Origin: Deltaproteobacteria bacterium
GTDB lineage: Bacteria; Myxococcota; Kuafuiibacteriia; Kuafuiibacteriales; Kuafuiibacteriaceae
Reading direction: 5' to 3'
DNA length: 32,593 nt
Assembly (NCBI GenBank): GCA_011526105.1
Contig: WYAZ01000106.1
Span: 1 to 32,593, forward strand
Shown here: piece by piece, positions 23,892 through 32,137 of the stretch
Position numbering within the stretch: position 1 is the first letter of the stretch
Layout: every line of letters begins with the position of its first letter
The notes under the pieces: model-generated
Seen by the model: only the letters and a program-made list of their open reading frames with translations
Databases searched by the model: none
Told to the model about the DNA's origin: nothing
Made by a program: the position numbers and the translations under genes

Positions 23892-24875
23892 TTGCGGATC
23901 CTTATCGCCGAAGACGAGCCAGGCTCGAAGCTGCTGCGACGACCCATCGAGCAGCTCGGTCACGACTGTCTTCACGTCGAGAACAACGAAGAGGCACTCG
24001 AGCTCTTCGAGGACATGAAGCCGGACTTGGTCATCACCGACCTCGAGAAGCCGCGCATCGATGGCGCCGCTCTGTGCCGCCACATCCGATCGAAGCGCAC
24101 GGACCAATATGTCTATGTGCTCATGGCCGTGGACGGGGCCGAACACATCCGGCCCGCGCTCGAGGCCGGGGCCGATGACTTCCTCCTCAAGCCCATCGCG
24201 CCCGAGGCGCTCGATGGTCGCCTGCTCGTCGCCGAGCGCTCCATCGCCATTCACCGGCGCATGAAGGAGACTCGGATCGATCTCGATCGTCTCAATCACG
24301 ACGTCTACGAGGAAGGCCGCCGGGACTCACTCACGAAGGTGGGCAACCGACTCCGCCTCGAGCAAGACCTCGATGCCTTGGCCGGGCGCGCCAAACGTTA
24401 CGGTCACTCCTTCTCCGTCCTGCTCTCTGACCTCGACTTCATGAAGAAGTACAACGACACCTGCGGGATGGCGGCCGGAGACGACACGCTGCGCTCGGTC
24501 GCCCGCACCATCGCGTCGTTTGGTCGGTCTGGAGACATGGCCTATCGCTACGCGGGCGCACAGTTCTTCGTGGTGCTCCCCGAGCAGCCGCTCGAACGCG
24601 CGCTGATCGCGGCGGAGCGCCGTCGAGCGGCGGTGGAGAAGCTCGGCATCCCGAACCCCGCCTCTCCGTTTGGAGTGGTCACGATCAGCACCGGCATTGC
24701 GGCGTTTTCGCCCACCGACAACCAGCCGCTCGAGCATCTTCTGCGTCGAGCCGAGGAGGCCCTCGTCAAGGCCAAGGCGTCGGGCCGCAATCAGATTTAC
24801 GTGAACGACCAGGATCGGGCGAGCCTCGCACCGCCGGGCTTGGCTGCGGCGCGTACTTCGTCGACCCCGCCCTGA
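23892..24875 (+). CDS. Receiver-GGDEF response regulator with degenerate active site and intact I-site
   Basis: This 327-aa protein has a receiver domain (1-115) with acidic pocket EDE, phospho-acceptor Asp50 in VITDLEKPRIDG and Lys100 in FLLKP. The usual switch Thr/Ser is not evident (VLMAVDG). A charged linker leads to a GGDEF domain (about 140-305) with DLDFMKKYNDTCGMAAGD preserved. The signature itself is YAGAQF (220-225) in place of GG(D/E)EF, lacking the catalytic acidic pair. RSGD (212-215) sits exactly five residues before it, as an I-site RxxD should. By analogy to PopA of Caulobacter it may bind rather than make c-di-GMP. The start TTG 23892 is uncertain. It is followed 6 nt later by the DUF2325-like gene. 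Confidence 0.88.
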   Translation: MRILIAEDEPGSKLLRRPIEQLGHDCLHVENNEEALELFEDMKPDLVITDLEKPRIDGAALCRHIRSKRTDQYVYVLMAVDGAEHIRPALEAGADDFLLKPIAPEALDGRLLVAERSIAIHRRMKETRIDLDRLNHDVYEEGRRDSLTKVGNRLRLEQDLDALAGRAKRYGHSFSVLLSDLDFMKKYNDTCGMAAGDDTLRSVARTIASFGRSGDMAYRYAGAQFFVVLPEQPLERALIAAERRRAAVEKLGIPNPASPFGVVTISTGIAAFSPTDNQPLEHLLRRAEEALVKAKASGRNQIYVNDQDRASLAPPGLAAARTSSTPP

Positions 24876-24881
24876 TGATCC

Positions 24882-26327
24882 ATGTCTGACGCCCTCGACA
24901 GCCTCGAGCGCAACCTCCTCGAGCGGCTCCTCTTCGGCTTTGAGACCGAGATCATTCACCGAGCGGTCGATGGCGGGGCCGAATGTGCGCTCCGCTTCGA
25001 ACTCGAGACCTTCGTCGGGCGAGGCGAGACCTCCGAGGCCGCGCTCAGGGCCGCCGTCAACATCGCGTTCCCCACGTCGATCGCTCGGGCCGCCCTGATT
25101 GCCGCCGGTGCCGCGAAGCCTCCGGCCCGTCGGGTCTCCACCGCGGCCCCAGGGCCCAACGATGTGATCGTCGCGTATCGCTCACCTCGGGGTTCTTGGA
25201 CCCCCATGGACGGTGATGGCGCGGAGCGCTTCCGCAACGCCGACCGTTCGCTCGAAGTGCTCGACATTCTCAAAGAGCGGATTCGCGACTCGAGGGAGGA
25301 GCTGGGTCTCTGTTCCGCGGAGCGCCAGCGCCTCGCCATCTTGGCTTGGATCTCCGAGGCGAGGGCCCACGGGGAGCGCTTCAACGACGACGATCGTGTC
25401 CGTGATCGAGTCACCGCGATCTCCAGGTTGCTCACCGAGATCGGCAAGAACTACTGGCCGGGCTCCGTGAACGCGCTTCAGCTTCAGACCCAACCCAAGG
25501 ACCTCCCCAAGTCCATGCTCGGTGCGGTGGCCGGTTCTTGGGCGGCGGCATCGGACCTCGCCGAGCAGGCCCTTCGCGATCGCGAGCAGGAGGACGATCG
25601 ACGCGGTCGCGATGTGCACGGCTGGGCGGACCGTGCGGACGGCCACCCGCCGCCGCTCGATGCCGCGCAGGTCCTTCGGACCTTGACGGAAGAGGTCGAG
25701 CGGAAGAGCGGCCCTCTCGGCAGTGGAGCCATGATCGACGACGAGAACCGCTGGCCAGACGCCGAGACCTTCAGGCGTTGGGTACGCATGCTCCGCTGGT
25801 TGCGTCTCGCCGAGCTCGAGCCGGAGCCGTGGTCGCGTCTGGCGGGACGCTTCAGGTGGTGGGCGAGCCGCCGAGAGAGCGAACTCGCGATCGTGGGCAA
25901 GGAGCTTCAGTCTGGGTACATCCCGCGCGAGACCTGGTCGAGCCTGCTTGGGCGGACCGATGTCGGAGGTGACACGCACGCCGGCGGCATCGAAGCCCAG
26001 GCGCTCGATGTGGCCCGCCGCCTGGCGGTGGGCAGCCGGATCATGCTCGTGGGCCATCGCAGGGACCCAACGCTGCAAGACGAGTTGCAGTCCCTTCTGG
26101 GCACGCAGTCCATCGACGTACGCATCGCAGAACCGAAGCGGCTCTCCGCGTTGCGTGACGAGATCCGCGAACGCGGGGTGGAGTTCGTGCTCGCGGCCCT
26201 CGGGTTTCAGTCGCAGAACGTGGATGTGCTGCTTTCGGAGCTATGTCGTGACGCCGGCATTCGATACCTGCGTGTCGCGAGCGGCCGGGCCAGCACCTGC
26301 ATTCGAGCGCTGGGCCGCGTGGCCTAG
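24882..26327 (+). CDS. DUF2325-like protein of unknown function
   Basis: This 481-aa soluble protein has no signal peptide. The last 95 residues or so (RIMLVGHRRDPTLQDELQSL to RVASGRASTCIRALGR) look like DUF2325: a Rossmann-like start, a helix, FVLAALGFQSQNVDVLLSELCRDAG and an Ser/Arg-containing end. The first 380 residues are helical, charged and unrecognised, with an acidic middle (QEDDRRGRDVHGWADRADG) and several Trp near RWPDAETFRRWVRMLRWLRL. It follows the receiver-GGDEF gene by 6 nt, so the two are almost certainly co-transcribed. It may be that regulator's partner or output. Its biochemical role is unknown. Confidence 0.82.
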   Translation: MSDALDSLERNLLERLLFGFETEIIHRAVDGGAECALRFELETFVGRGETSEAALRAAVNIAFPTSIARAALIAAGAAKPPARRVSTAAPGPNDVIVAYRSPRGSWTPMDGDGAERFRNADRSLEVLDILKERIRDSREELGLCSAERQRLAILAWISEARAHGERFNDDDRVRDRVTAISRLLTEIGKNYWPGSVNALQLQTQPKDLPKSMLGAVAGSWAAASDLAEQALRDREQEDDRRGRDVHGWADRADGHPPPLDAAQVLRTLTEEVERKSGPLGSGAMIDDENRWPDAETFRRWVRMLRWLRLAELEPEPWSRLAGRFRWWASRRESELAIVGKELQSGYIPRETWSSLLGRTDVGGDTHAGGIEAQALDVARRLAVGSRIMLVGHRRDPTLQDELQSLLGTQSIDVRIAEPKRLSALRDEIRERGVEFVLAALGFQSQNVDVLLSELCRDAGIRYLRVASGRASTCIRALGRVA

Positions 26328-26339
26328 CGGCGCAGCGCT

Positions 26340-26942
26340 TTACACCAGGCGCGCGAGCTGCCGATGACCATCCTGAAAGACCGGCCAGCCATCACCCACG
26401 AGCACCGCATGGATGTTTCGGTGCTCGAGGAGCCGCTTCACCGAGGTCACCGCGGCGGCTCGGTCGCTGAGCTTTGCGTCCGGCAGCAAGGTGAGCGCGC
26501 CCGCTCGATGGGCGCGAATGAGGTCCCCGGTGATGAGCACCAGCTCATTCGGATGGTCCTCGAGCAACAAGCACAGCTCTCCCTTGGTCTTTGAGCCCGC
26601 GAGCTCGAAGGCCCGCAGGTGCGGCACGACCTCCTGGCCGTCAGAGAGCCAGCGGTCACACACGAAGGGGAAGCTTTCCTTCTCCGCCGCCGGGCCCACC
26701 AGCTCGGCGCCGAGTTCCTTGGCGAGCGTGGCGGCCGAACGGGTGTGATCCGAGTTCGTGATGACGATGGTCTTTGCGCCTCCGAGCGACGCGAGGTGAG
26801 CTCGATCGTGTGTGCTCATCTCGAGCGGATCAACGAGCACGTTTCCGTCAGGTCGAATCCAAGCGTAGCTGTTGAAGTCGATGTTGCGAGCGGCATCGAA
26901 AACCGACCAGGCATAGAGGTCATCGCGCTGAAGAAGTTTCAC
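26340..26942 (-). CDS. Metallo-beta-lactamase-like protein missing most metal ligands
   Basis: This 200-aa protein has a strand order and motif placing like the metallo-beta-lactamase fold: YAWIRPDGNVLVDPL, TIVITNSDHTRSA, ELVLITGDLIRAH and HAVLVGDGWPVF. Where active members have HxHxDH it has NSDH (63-66), and the last His is replaced in GDGWPVF. Asp140 in ITGD is kept. A two-zinc hydrolase site is therefore unlikely; it may bind one metal, another ligand or none. The start is GTG 26942 with GAGG 8 nt upstream. It lies 55 nt after argS on the same strand. Confidence 0.7.
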   Translation of the reverse strand: MKLLQRDDLYAWSVFDAARNIDFNSYAWIRPDGNVLVDPLEMSTHDRAHLASLGGAKTIVITNSDHTRSAATLAKELGAELVGPAAEKESFPFVCDRWLSDGQEVVPHLRAFELAGSKTKGELCLLLEDHPNELVLITGDLIRAHRAGALTLLPDAKLSDRAAAVTSVKRLLEHRNIHAVLVGDGWPVFQDGHRQLARLV

Positions 26943-26997
26943 GCCCGAGACCTCGGACGTTGCGCGGTTCGAGTCAAGCCGAGGTCCGGCGTCCGCT

Positions 26998-28953
26998 TCA
27001 CATGGCCTTTGGGGCCGCGACCCCGAGCAGGGAGAGCCCCTTTGCGAGCGTGCAGCGTACCGCGTCCACGAGCTGAAGTCGCGCCGCCTGCAGCGCCGGG
27101 TTCCCGTCCACCAAAATGCGCTTCTCGCGCTCTCGGTTGCCGGCGGTGAAATAGGAGGCAGTCCGCTGGGCCACCTCGAGCAGCGCCCGGGTCACGTAGG
27201 AAGGCTCGAAGGCCTCGCACGCATCCTTCACCGCGCCAGGAAAGGCCGCGAGAGCCAGGATGAGGTCACGCTCCTCGGGGAGCGCGAGCAGCGAGAGGTC
27301 TGCAGATCCGGGAGCGCCGCCGCCCTTCTCGAGGATGCTGCAGGCGCGTGCATGGGAGAACTGCACGTAGGGTCCGGTGAAGCCTTCGAAGTTGAGCACC
27401 TCCTCCCACTTGAAGGTGTAGTCGCTGGTCCGGAGGTTCTTGAGATCACCGAAGACCACCGCCCCGATGCCGATGGCCTCCACCGTCTCGTCGAGATGCG
27501 CGCGGTCGATGCGATCAGAGGCCTCGCAGATCTCGCGGGCCTTCGCGACCGACTCATCGAGCACCTCGTCGAGGAAGATGACGCTCCCTCGCCGTGTGCT
27601 CATGCCATGCACTCGGCCAAAGGCGACGTGCTGCATGTCCTTGGCAAAGTCGAATCCCATGGCGCCGAGCAAGCGGAACAACTGCTGGAAGTGGAGCGCC
27701 TGATCCTGGGCTACCACGTACAGCGCGCGATTGAACTGGAATCGTTCGTGCCGGTCGATCGCGGCCGCGATGTCGCGCGTGATGTACAGGGTGGTGCCGT
27801 CTTTGGTCTGAAGCAGGACCGGGGGCTCGCCGGGCTTCTGCTCCAGCTTGGCGATGAGCGCGCCCTGGTCCCGCTCCGTGCCGGGCTTCTCGGAGACACG
27901 AGCCACCGTAGCCTCGAGCACGTCCGTGTAGAACGACTCGCCTTCGATCGCCGTGAACTCGATACCCATTCGGCGATAGACGCGCTGGAACTCCGCGATG
28001 GAGGTCTCGCGGAACTCCCGCCACTCTGCGAGCGCGACGGGGTCTTTCTCTTCGAGTTTCTTGAAGAAGAGGCGCGCCTCTTGATCTTTGGCCTCGGCCG
28101 CGGGGAGAGCGCTGGTCGCGCGTTCGGCCTCCGCGTCCTTCTCCTCGATGAACTCGAGCAAGCCCTCGAGCGGATCCGAGTCATCCGTGAGGCCGCGCAG
28201 ACCGCGCAGCTTCTTCTCGAGCTGCTTGGTCTTCTTCTCTCGCTTCTTCGTCTCTTTGTCGTCGGCGGCGGTCTTCTCGAGCTGGCGAGCGGTCTCGAGT
28301 TCGGTCACCAGCGCACGCAGCTCGCTGGGGCCGTTCATCTTGGCGCGGAGTCCCTCGACGTCCGCGTCTTGGTTGGCCTTCACGTACACCTCGATGAGGT
28401 GTTTTGCGTCGGCGCGTTTGGCCGGATCTCCGTAGCGCCGAAACCCGGTCGCCAGGAGGCCGAACTGCTTGCCCCAGTCGCCGAGGTAGTTGATGCCGAC
28501 GACCCGCCAGCCCTGCGAGCGATGGAGCCGTCCGACCGCGGCCCCGATGACCGTTGAACGGATGTGGTGGAATGCGAGGGGCTTGGCGATGTTGGGGGAG
28601 GAGAAGTCGATGACGACGGTTCGTCCTTCGCCGTCTTGGCTGTCCCCGAAGTCCGCGTTGCGGGCGGCGGGAATGATCTCGGAGGCGAGTCGAGTGCGAT
28701 CGATGGTGGCGTTGAGGTGGGGACCCACCGGCGTCGAGTTGGGCACCTTCTTTGCGGCCTGCGCGGCCAGCTCGAGTGGAGGCCGACTCAGTTGCTTTCC
28801 GAGCTGGAAGAAAGAAATGCTCAAGTCGCCGTGCTCTCGCTCGGGCACCCGGACCTGGCCGTAGATGCTGGGAATCTCGGAGTCTGGAAGGCCCAGCGAG
28901 CCGGCGACCTGCTTCGCAAATTCCTGCTTGAACTTATCCAGGGGGGAGGCCAT
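26998..28953 (-). CDS. argS: Arginyl-tRNA synthetase with a charged insertion
   Basis: This 651-aa class I synthetase is longer than the usual 550-600. Its N-terminal Arg-S domain (1-105) is followed by IDFSSPNIAKPLAFHHIRSTVIG, with HHIR in place of HIGH. Then come GINYLGDWGKQFGLL, the KMSKS-loop equivalent HGMSTRRGSVIFL (451-456), and a DALR-type anticodon-binding end (VTRALLEVAQRTASYF). Extra length lies at about 196-295, rich in Lys/Glu (KETKKREKKTKQLEKKLRG) and probably coiled coil. It charges tRNA-Arg. ATG 28953 has GGAG just upstream. Confidence 0.95.
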   Translation of the reverse strand: MASPLDKFKQEFAKQVAGSLGLPDSEIPSIYGQVRVPEREHGDLSISFFQLGKQLSRPPLELAAQAAKKVPNSTPVGPHLNATIDRTRLASEIIPAARNADFGDSQDGEGRTVVIDFSSPNIAKPLAFHHIRSTVIGAAVGRLHRSQGWRVVGINYLGDWGKQFGLLATGFRRYGDPAKRADAKHLIEVYVKANQDADVEGLRAKMNGPSELRALVTELETARQLEKTAADDKETKKREKKTKQLEKKLRGLRGLTDDSDPLEGLLEFIEEKDAEAERATSALPAAEAKDQEARLFFKKLEEKDPVALAEWREFRETSIAEFQRVYRRMGIEFTAIEGESFYTDVLEATVARVSEKPGTERDQGALIAKLEQKPGEPPVLLQTKDGTTLYITRDIAAAIDRHERFQFNRALYVVAQDQALHFQQLFRLLGAMGFDFAKDMQHVAFGRVHGMSTRRGSVIFLDEVLDESVAKAREICEASDRIDRAHLDETVEAIGIGAVVFGDLKNLRTSDYTFKWEEVLNFEGFTGPYVQFSHARACSILEKGGGAPGSADLSLLALPEERDLILALAAFPGAVKDACEAFEPSYVTRALLEVAQRTASYFTAGNREREKRILVDGNPALQAARLQLVDAVRCTLAKGLSLLGVAAPKAM

Positions 28954-28983
28954 CGGCTCCGGTTACGAGAGCGCAGGGTGTTT

Positions 28984-29003
28984 GGCAAGCCTCCGGGCTT
29001 GCC
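28984..29003. promoter_or_regulatory. Stem-loop in the divergent argS/antitoxin region
   Basis: GGCAAGCC-TCCG-GGCTTGCC is a perfect 8-bp stem with a 4-nt loop, in the 94-bp region between argS (minus) and the toxin-antitoxin pair (plus). It would lie in the argS leader. No T run follows on either strand, so a regulatory hairpin is more likely than a terminator. Confidence 0.5.
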
Positions 29004-29015
29004 CCATTCACGCCG

Positions 29016-29031
29016 AATGGGTATACCCATT
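29016..29031 (+). promoter_or_regulatory. Perfect 16-bp palindrome, candidate toxin-antitoxin operator
   Basis: AATGGGTATACCCATT is a perfect palindrome that ends 16 nt before the antitoxin GTG (29048). Its centre contains TATACC, which could serve as part of a -10. Small toxin-antitoxin operons are normally repressed by their antitoxin at such a palindrome. GAGGAG (29033-29038) just after it is the antitoxin's ribosome binding site. Confidence 0.6.
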
Positions 29032-29047
29032 TGAGGAGTTCGCTGCC

Positions 29048-29311
29048 GTGCCCCCAGCCCAAAAGAAGCTCGTCCCGGATGAACGAGGCCGGGTGACCCT
29101 CGGGGAGGCGGCCAAAGGTGTGAGTAGCTACCAGGCGTCCTTCGCGTCCGACGGCACCGTGACTCTGACGCCGATGATGGAAATCCCAGCGCGGGAACGC
29201 TGGCTCTGGGAGAACAAGAAGGCGATGGCGAAGGTGCGGCGGGGACTCGAGCAATCCGCGCGCGGTGAGACCACGCCCTTGGACCTTGCTGACCTCCCCC
29301 CCGACGACTGA
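29048..29311 (+). CDS. Putative antitoxin of a RelE-like module
   Basis: This 87-aa protein starts at GTG 29048 behind GAGGAG with a 9-nt gap. The open frame continues upstream, but that part is the argS leader. Its N-terminus VPDERGRVTLGEAAKG resembles the start of a swapped-hairpin (AbrB-like) antitoxin. A strand pair (SYQASFASDGTVTLTPMMEIP) and a helix (RERWLWENKKAMAKVRRGLEQSARG) that could wrap the toxin follow. Its TGA overlaps the toxin ATG (TGATG). The palindrome upstream is its probable binding site. Confidence 0.8.
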   Translation: MPPAQKKLVPDERGRVTLGEAAKGVSSYQASFASDGTVTLTPMMEIPARERWLWENKKAMAKVRRGLEQSARGETTPLDLADLPPDD

Positions 29312-29607
29312 TGCCCTTTTCCCTTCGGCAGACCTCCGAGGCAGCCGCGCAACTCGCTCTGCTCGCGCGCCAGAAGTCCAAGGCCAAACGCTTCAGGGCG
29401 GTGGCCAAGTGCCTTCGCCTCCTAGCCTCGAATCCGCGGCATCCGGGCCTGAACACACACGAGTACAGCAGCTTGAAGGGTCCCAGCGGGGAGAAGGTGT
29501 TCGAAGCCTACGCGGAGAATCGGACGCCCGGTGCCTACCGGGTCTTCTGGCACTATGGTCTTGGGCCGAGCGAGATCACCATCATTGCGATCACTCCTCA
29601 TCCGTGA
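29311..29607 (+). CDS. RelE/ParE-superfamily toxin
   Basis: This 98-aa protein has a basic helical N-terminal half (ALLARQKSKAKRFRAVAKCL), then LNTHEYSSLKGPSGEKVFEAYAENRTP and the typical final strand block YRVFWHYGLGPSEITIIAITPHP. That matches RelE/HigB-like toxins (YRV...Y, I.II.I..H). Such toxins cut mRNA on ribosomes or poison gyrase; which one applies cannot be told. It overlaps the antitoxin gene by one base and lies 15 nt before mrp, so read-through into mrp is possible. Confidence 0.85.
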   Translation: MPFSLRQTSEAAAQLALLARQKSKAKRFRAVAKCLRLLASNPRHPGLNTHEYSSLKGPSGEKVFEAYAENRTPGAYRVFWHYGLGPSEITIIAITPHP

Positions 29608-29622
29608 GACCGGGAGGGCATC

Positions 29623-30732
29623 ATGTTTGGCAAGAAGCAGACGGACCTAAACGAACTCCTGAAACAGGTCCAAGACCCCATCCTCGAGAAGAGCATCGTC
29701 GACGCGGGCTTCGTCGTGGACGTGCGCGAGGAGGGCGACCGCGTTCGCATCGGGCTCGAGCTGCCCACGCCCGCCTGGGAGGCCGGACCACTGCTCGACC
29801 AAGAGATTCGCCGCGTGCTCGCCGGGCAGGTCGGCGATCGCAAGATCGAGATCGCTTGGGGAAGCAACGTGAAGTCGGCTCGTCCGGCGGCGCCGGGCGG
29901 GGCCAACCTGGTCCCGGGGGCGCGCAACATCATCCTCTTTGCTTCGGGCAAAGGCGGGGTGGGCAAGTCGACCATCGCCACCAACGTGGCCGCCTCACTC
30001 GCCAGCGTGGGCGCCAACGTGGGCCTGCTCGACGCGGACATCTATGGTCCATCCATTCCCACCATGATGGGCACGCGCGAGATGCCCAAGGTGGCCGAGG
30101 GTGGCCACAAGCTGACCCCGATCTTTCGGCACGCCATGAAGCTCATGTCCATCGGCTTCGTCGTCGACCCGAAGGAGGCGATGACTTGGCGTGGTCCCAT
30201 GCTGAACAGCGCGTTGCTTCAGTTCATCAAGGACGTGGAGTGGGGTGACCTCGACTATCTCATCTTGGATCTACCGCCGGGCACCGGCGACGTTCAGCTC
30301 ACCATCGCGCAGAACGTCAAAGTCGCCGGGGCGGTGTTGGTCTCTACGCCGCAGGACGTGGCGCTCGCCGATGTGGTGCGCGGCAAGGCCATGTTCGACA
30401 AGGTCGACATCCCCACGCTCGGTGTGGTCGAGAACATGAGTTCGTTCGAGTGCGGAAACTGCGGCACCACGCACCACATCTTTGCGCACGGCGGCGCCGC
30501 GCGGCTCGCCAACGAGCTGGGTGTTCCGCTGCTCGGCGAGATCCCCATCGAACTCGGCGTGCGAGAGTCGGGCGATATGGGCAAGCCCGAGGTCCTCTCA
30601 CATCCAGACAGCCGCGCTGGTCGAGCGCTTCAGCAGGTGGCGGTGCGCATCGCCACGCAGCTCGCCAAGCAGGCGGCGCTCATGAGCGAGCCCGGCAAAA
30701 AGGCGTCGGGCGGACTTCGCATCATCCAGTAG
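29623..30732 (+). CDS. mrp: Mrp/ApbC-type iron-sulfur cluster carrier ATPase
   Basis: This 369-aa protein has an N-terminal MIP18/DUF59-like domain (about 5-85), then a ParA/MinD-like ATPase with deviant Walker A GKGGVGKST (109-117), LLDADIYGPSIPTMMG, DYLILDLPPGTGDVQLT and the cluster-binding ECGNC (Cys277, Cys280) before GTTHHIFAHGGA. The family carries Fe-S clusters to target proteins. GGGAGG lies shortly before the ATG. Length and motif order are normal. It lies between the RelE-like toxin and hisS, all on the plus strand. Confidence 0.95.
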   Translation: MFGKKQTDLNELLKQVQDPILEKSIVDAGFVVDVREEGDRVRIGLELPTPAWEAGPLLDQEIRRVLAGQVGDRKIEIAWGSNVKSARPAAPGGANLVPGARNIILFASGKGGVGKSTIATNVAASLASVGANVGLLDADIYGPSIPTMMGTREMPKVAEGGHKLTPIFRHAMKLMSIGFVVDPKEAMTWRGPMLNSALLQFIKDVEWGDLDYLILDLPPGTGDVQLTIAQNVKVAGAVLVSTPQDVALADVVRGKAMFDKVDIPTLGVVENMSSFECGNCGTTHHIFAHGGAARLANELGVPLLGEIPIELGVRESGDMGKPEVLSHPDSRAGRALQQVAVRIATQLAKQAALMSEPGKKASGGLRIIQ

Positions 30733-30748
30733 CCGAGCAGAGTTCTCC

Positions 30749-32137
30749 ATGGCCAAGGCCCTCACTCAGCCTCCGAAAGGCACACGCGACTTTCTTCCGG
30801 AGGAGCTCCGAAAGCGGAGCTACGTGACCGGCCTCATCCGCGAGGTCTACGAGGCGCATGGCTTTCAACCGCTCGAGACGCCCACCTTCGAACGGCTCGA
30901 CACGCTCCTCGGCAAGTACGGCGACGAGGGCGACCAACTCGTGTTCAAGGTCCTGTTTCGCGGCGAACCGCTCGTGAAAGGCATCCGAGCCGCCGCGGCT
31001 TTCATCGAAGACGAGCAGAACATCGTGCGCGGCCGCAGCGGTGAGACGGCGCCCGGCGCGGAGGGCATGCTCGCCGACCTGGGGCTTCGTTACGACCTCA
31101 CGGTGCCGCTCGCGCGGGTGTACGCGGAGTACCGAGACAAGCAGCTCCCCGCCGTGTGGAAGCGGTATCAGATGCAGCCCGTGTGGCGCGCTGACAACCC
31201 CTCCAAAGGTCGATTCCGCGAGTTCTGGCAGTGTGACGTGGACGTTGTGGGCTCGGACTCGCGCGTGGTCGAGGCCGAGGTCATCGGCGCGGTGGCCGAG
31301 TGCCTCGAGCGCCTCGGTTTTGCCGAGTTCGAGATCCGCCTCAATCACCGTGGGCTCCTCACCGCGCTCTGCGAGGTCGCGGGGGTCGCGAAGGGGCTCG
31401 AGGCCGAAGCCATCGTCGCTATCGACAAGCTCGACAAGGTCTCGCCCGAGGTCGTGGGCGCAGAGCTCGAAGCCAAAGGTGTCAGCGCGGTCGCGCGAGA
31501 GCGGCTTCTCGCCTTGGTGGCGGAGGCTTCGTCCCTCGATGCGCTCGAACGGGAGATGAGCGGTCACGCGGCCGGCCTCGCGGCCATCACAGACCTGCGC
31601 GTGGTGCTCGGCCTTGCGGGTGTGACCCCCGCCGCGAGTCACTTGCGCTTCGACCTCTCCTTGGCGCGCGGCCTCGGCTACTACACCGGTGCCATCTTCG
31701 AGATCCGGGTGCCCGATCTTGCGGGTTCGCTCGGCGGTGGCGGACGCTACGACGGTCTCATCGGCATGTTCCTCGGCAAAGAGGTCCCGGCCTGCGGCTT
31801 CTCCATCGGCCTCGAGCGGATCCTCGTCGTGATGGAAGAGCGCGGCATGTACCCGGCGCACCTCTCTGCCGCTTCAGACGTTCTGCTCGGCTTCACGGAC
31901 GAGAGCCAGGTCGCGAGCGCGCTCGAGACCGCGCGTGCGCTTCGAAGAGCGGGGTTTCGGGTCGACCTACGGCCGGCGAGCATTAAGTCGGACAAGCTGA
32001 GGAAGCTCGCTTTCGACGCTGGGTTTCCGGCGGTGATCACGCTGGAAGGCGACGGAAAGCGGAGCCTCAAGGTCTTCGCGGAGCGTCTCCTGGACCCGTC
32101 GCGCGCGGCGGCCCTGCGGGCCTGCCTCGAAGACTAG
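30749..32137 (+). CDS. hisS: Histidyl-tRNA synthetase
   Basis: This 462-aa class II synthetase has PKGTRDFLPEE near the N-terminus, RYDLTVPLAR, motif 2 WRADNPSKGRFREFWQCDVD (146-165), the histidine-A loop LARGLGYYTG (305-314), motif 3 GGGGRYDGL (329-337) and a C-terminal anticodon domain. It begins 16 nt after mrp. The TAG stop (32135-32137) is part of the CTAG that starts element A copy 2, so the element abuts the coding region exactly. Confidence 0.97.
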   Translation: MAKALTQPPKGTRDFLPEELRKRSYVTGLIREVYEAHGFQPLETPTFERLDTLLGKYGDEGDQLVFKVLFRGEPLVKGIRAAAAFIEDEQNIVRGRSGETAPGAEGMLADLGLRYDLTVPLARVYAEYRDKQLPAVWKRYQMQPVWRADNPSKGRFREFWQCDVDVVGSDSRVVEAEVIGAVAECLERLGFAEFEIRLNHRGLLTALCEVAGVAKGLEAEAIVAIDKLDKVSPEVVGAELEAKGVSAVARERLLALVAEASSLDALEREMSGHAAGLAAITDLRVVLGLAGVTPAASHLRFDLSLARGLGYYTGAIFEIRVPDLAGSLGGGGRYDGLIGMFLGKEVPACGFSIGLERILVVMEERGMYPAHLSAASDVLLGFTDESQVASALETARALRRAGFRVDLRPASIKSDKLRKLAFDAGFPAVITLEGDGKRSLKVFAERLLDPSRAAALRACLED

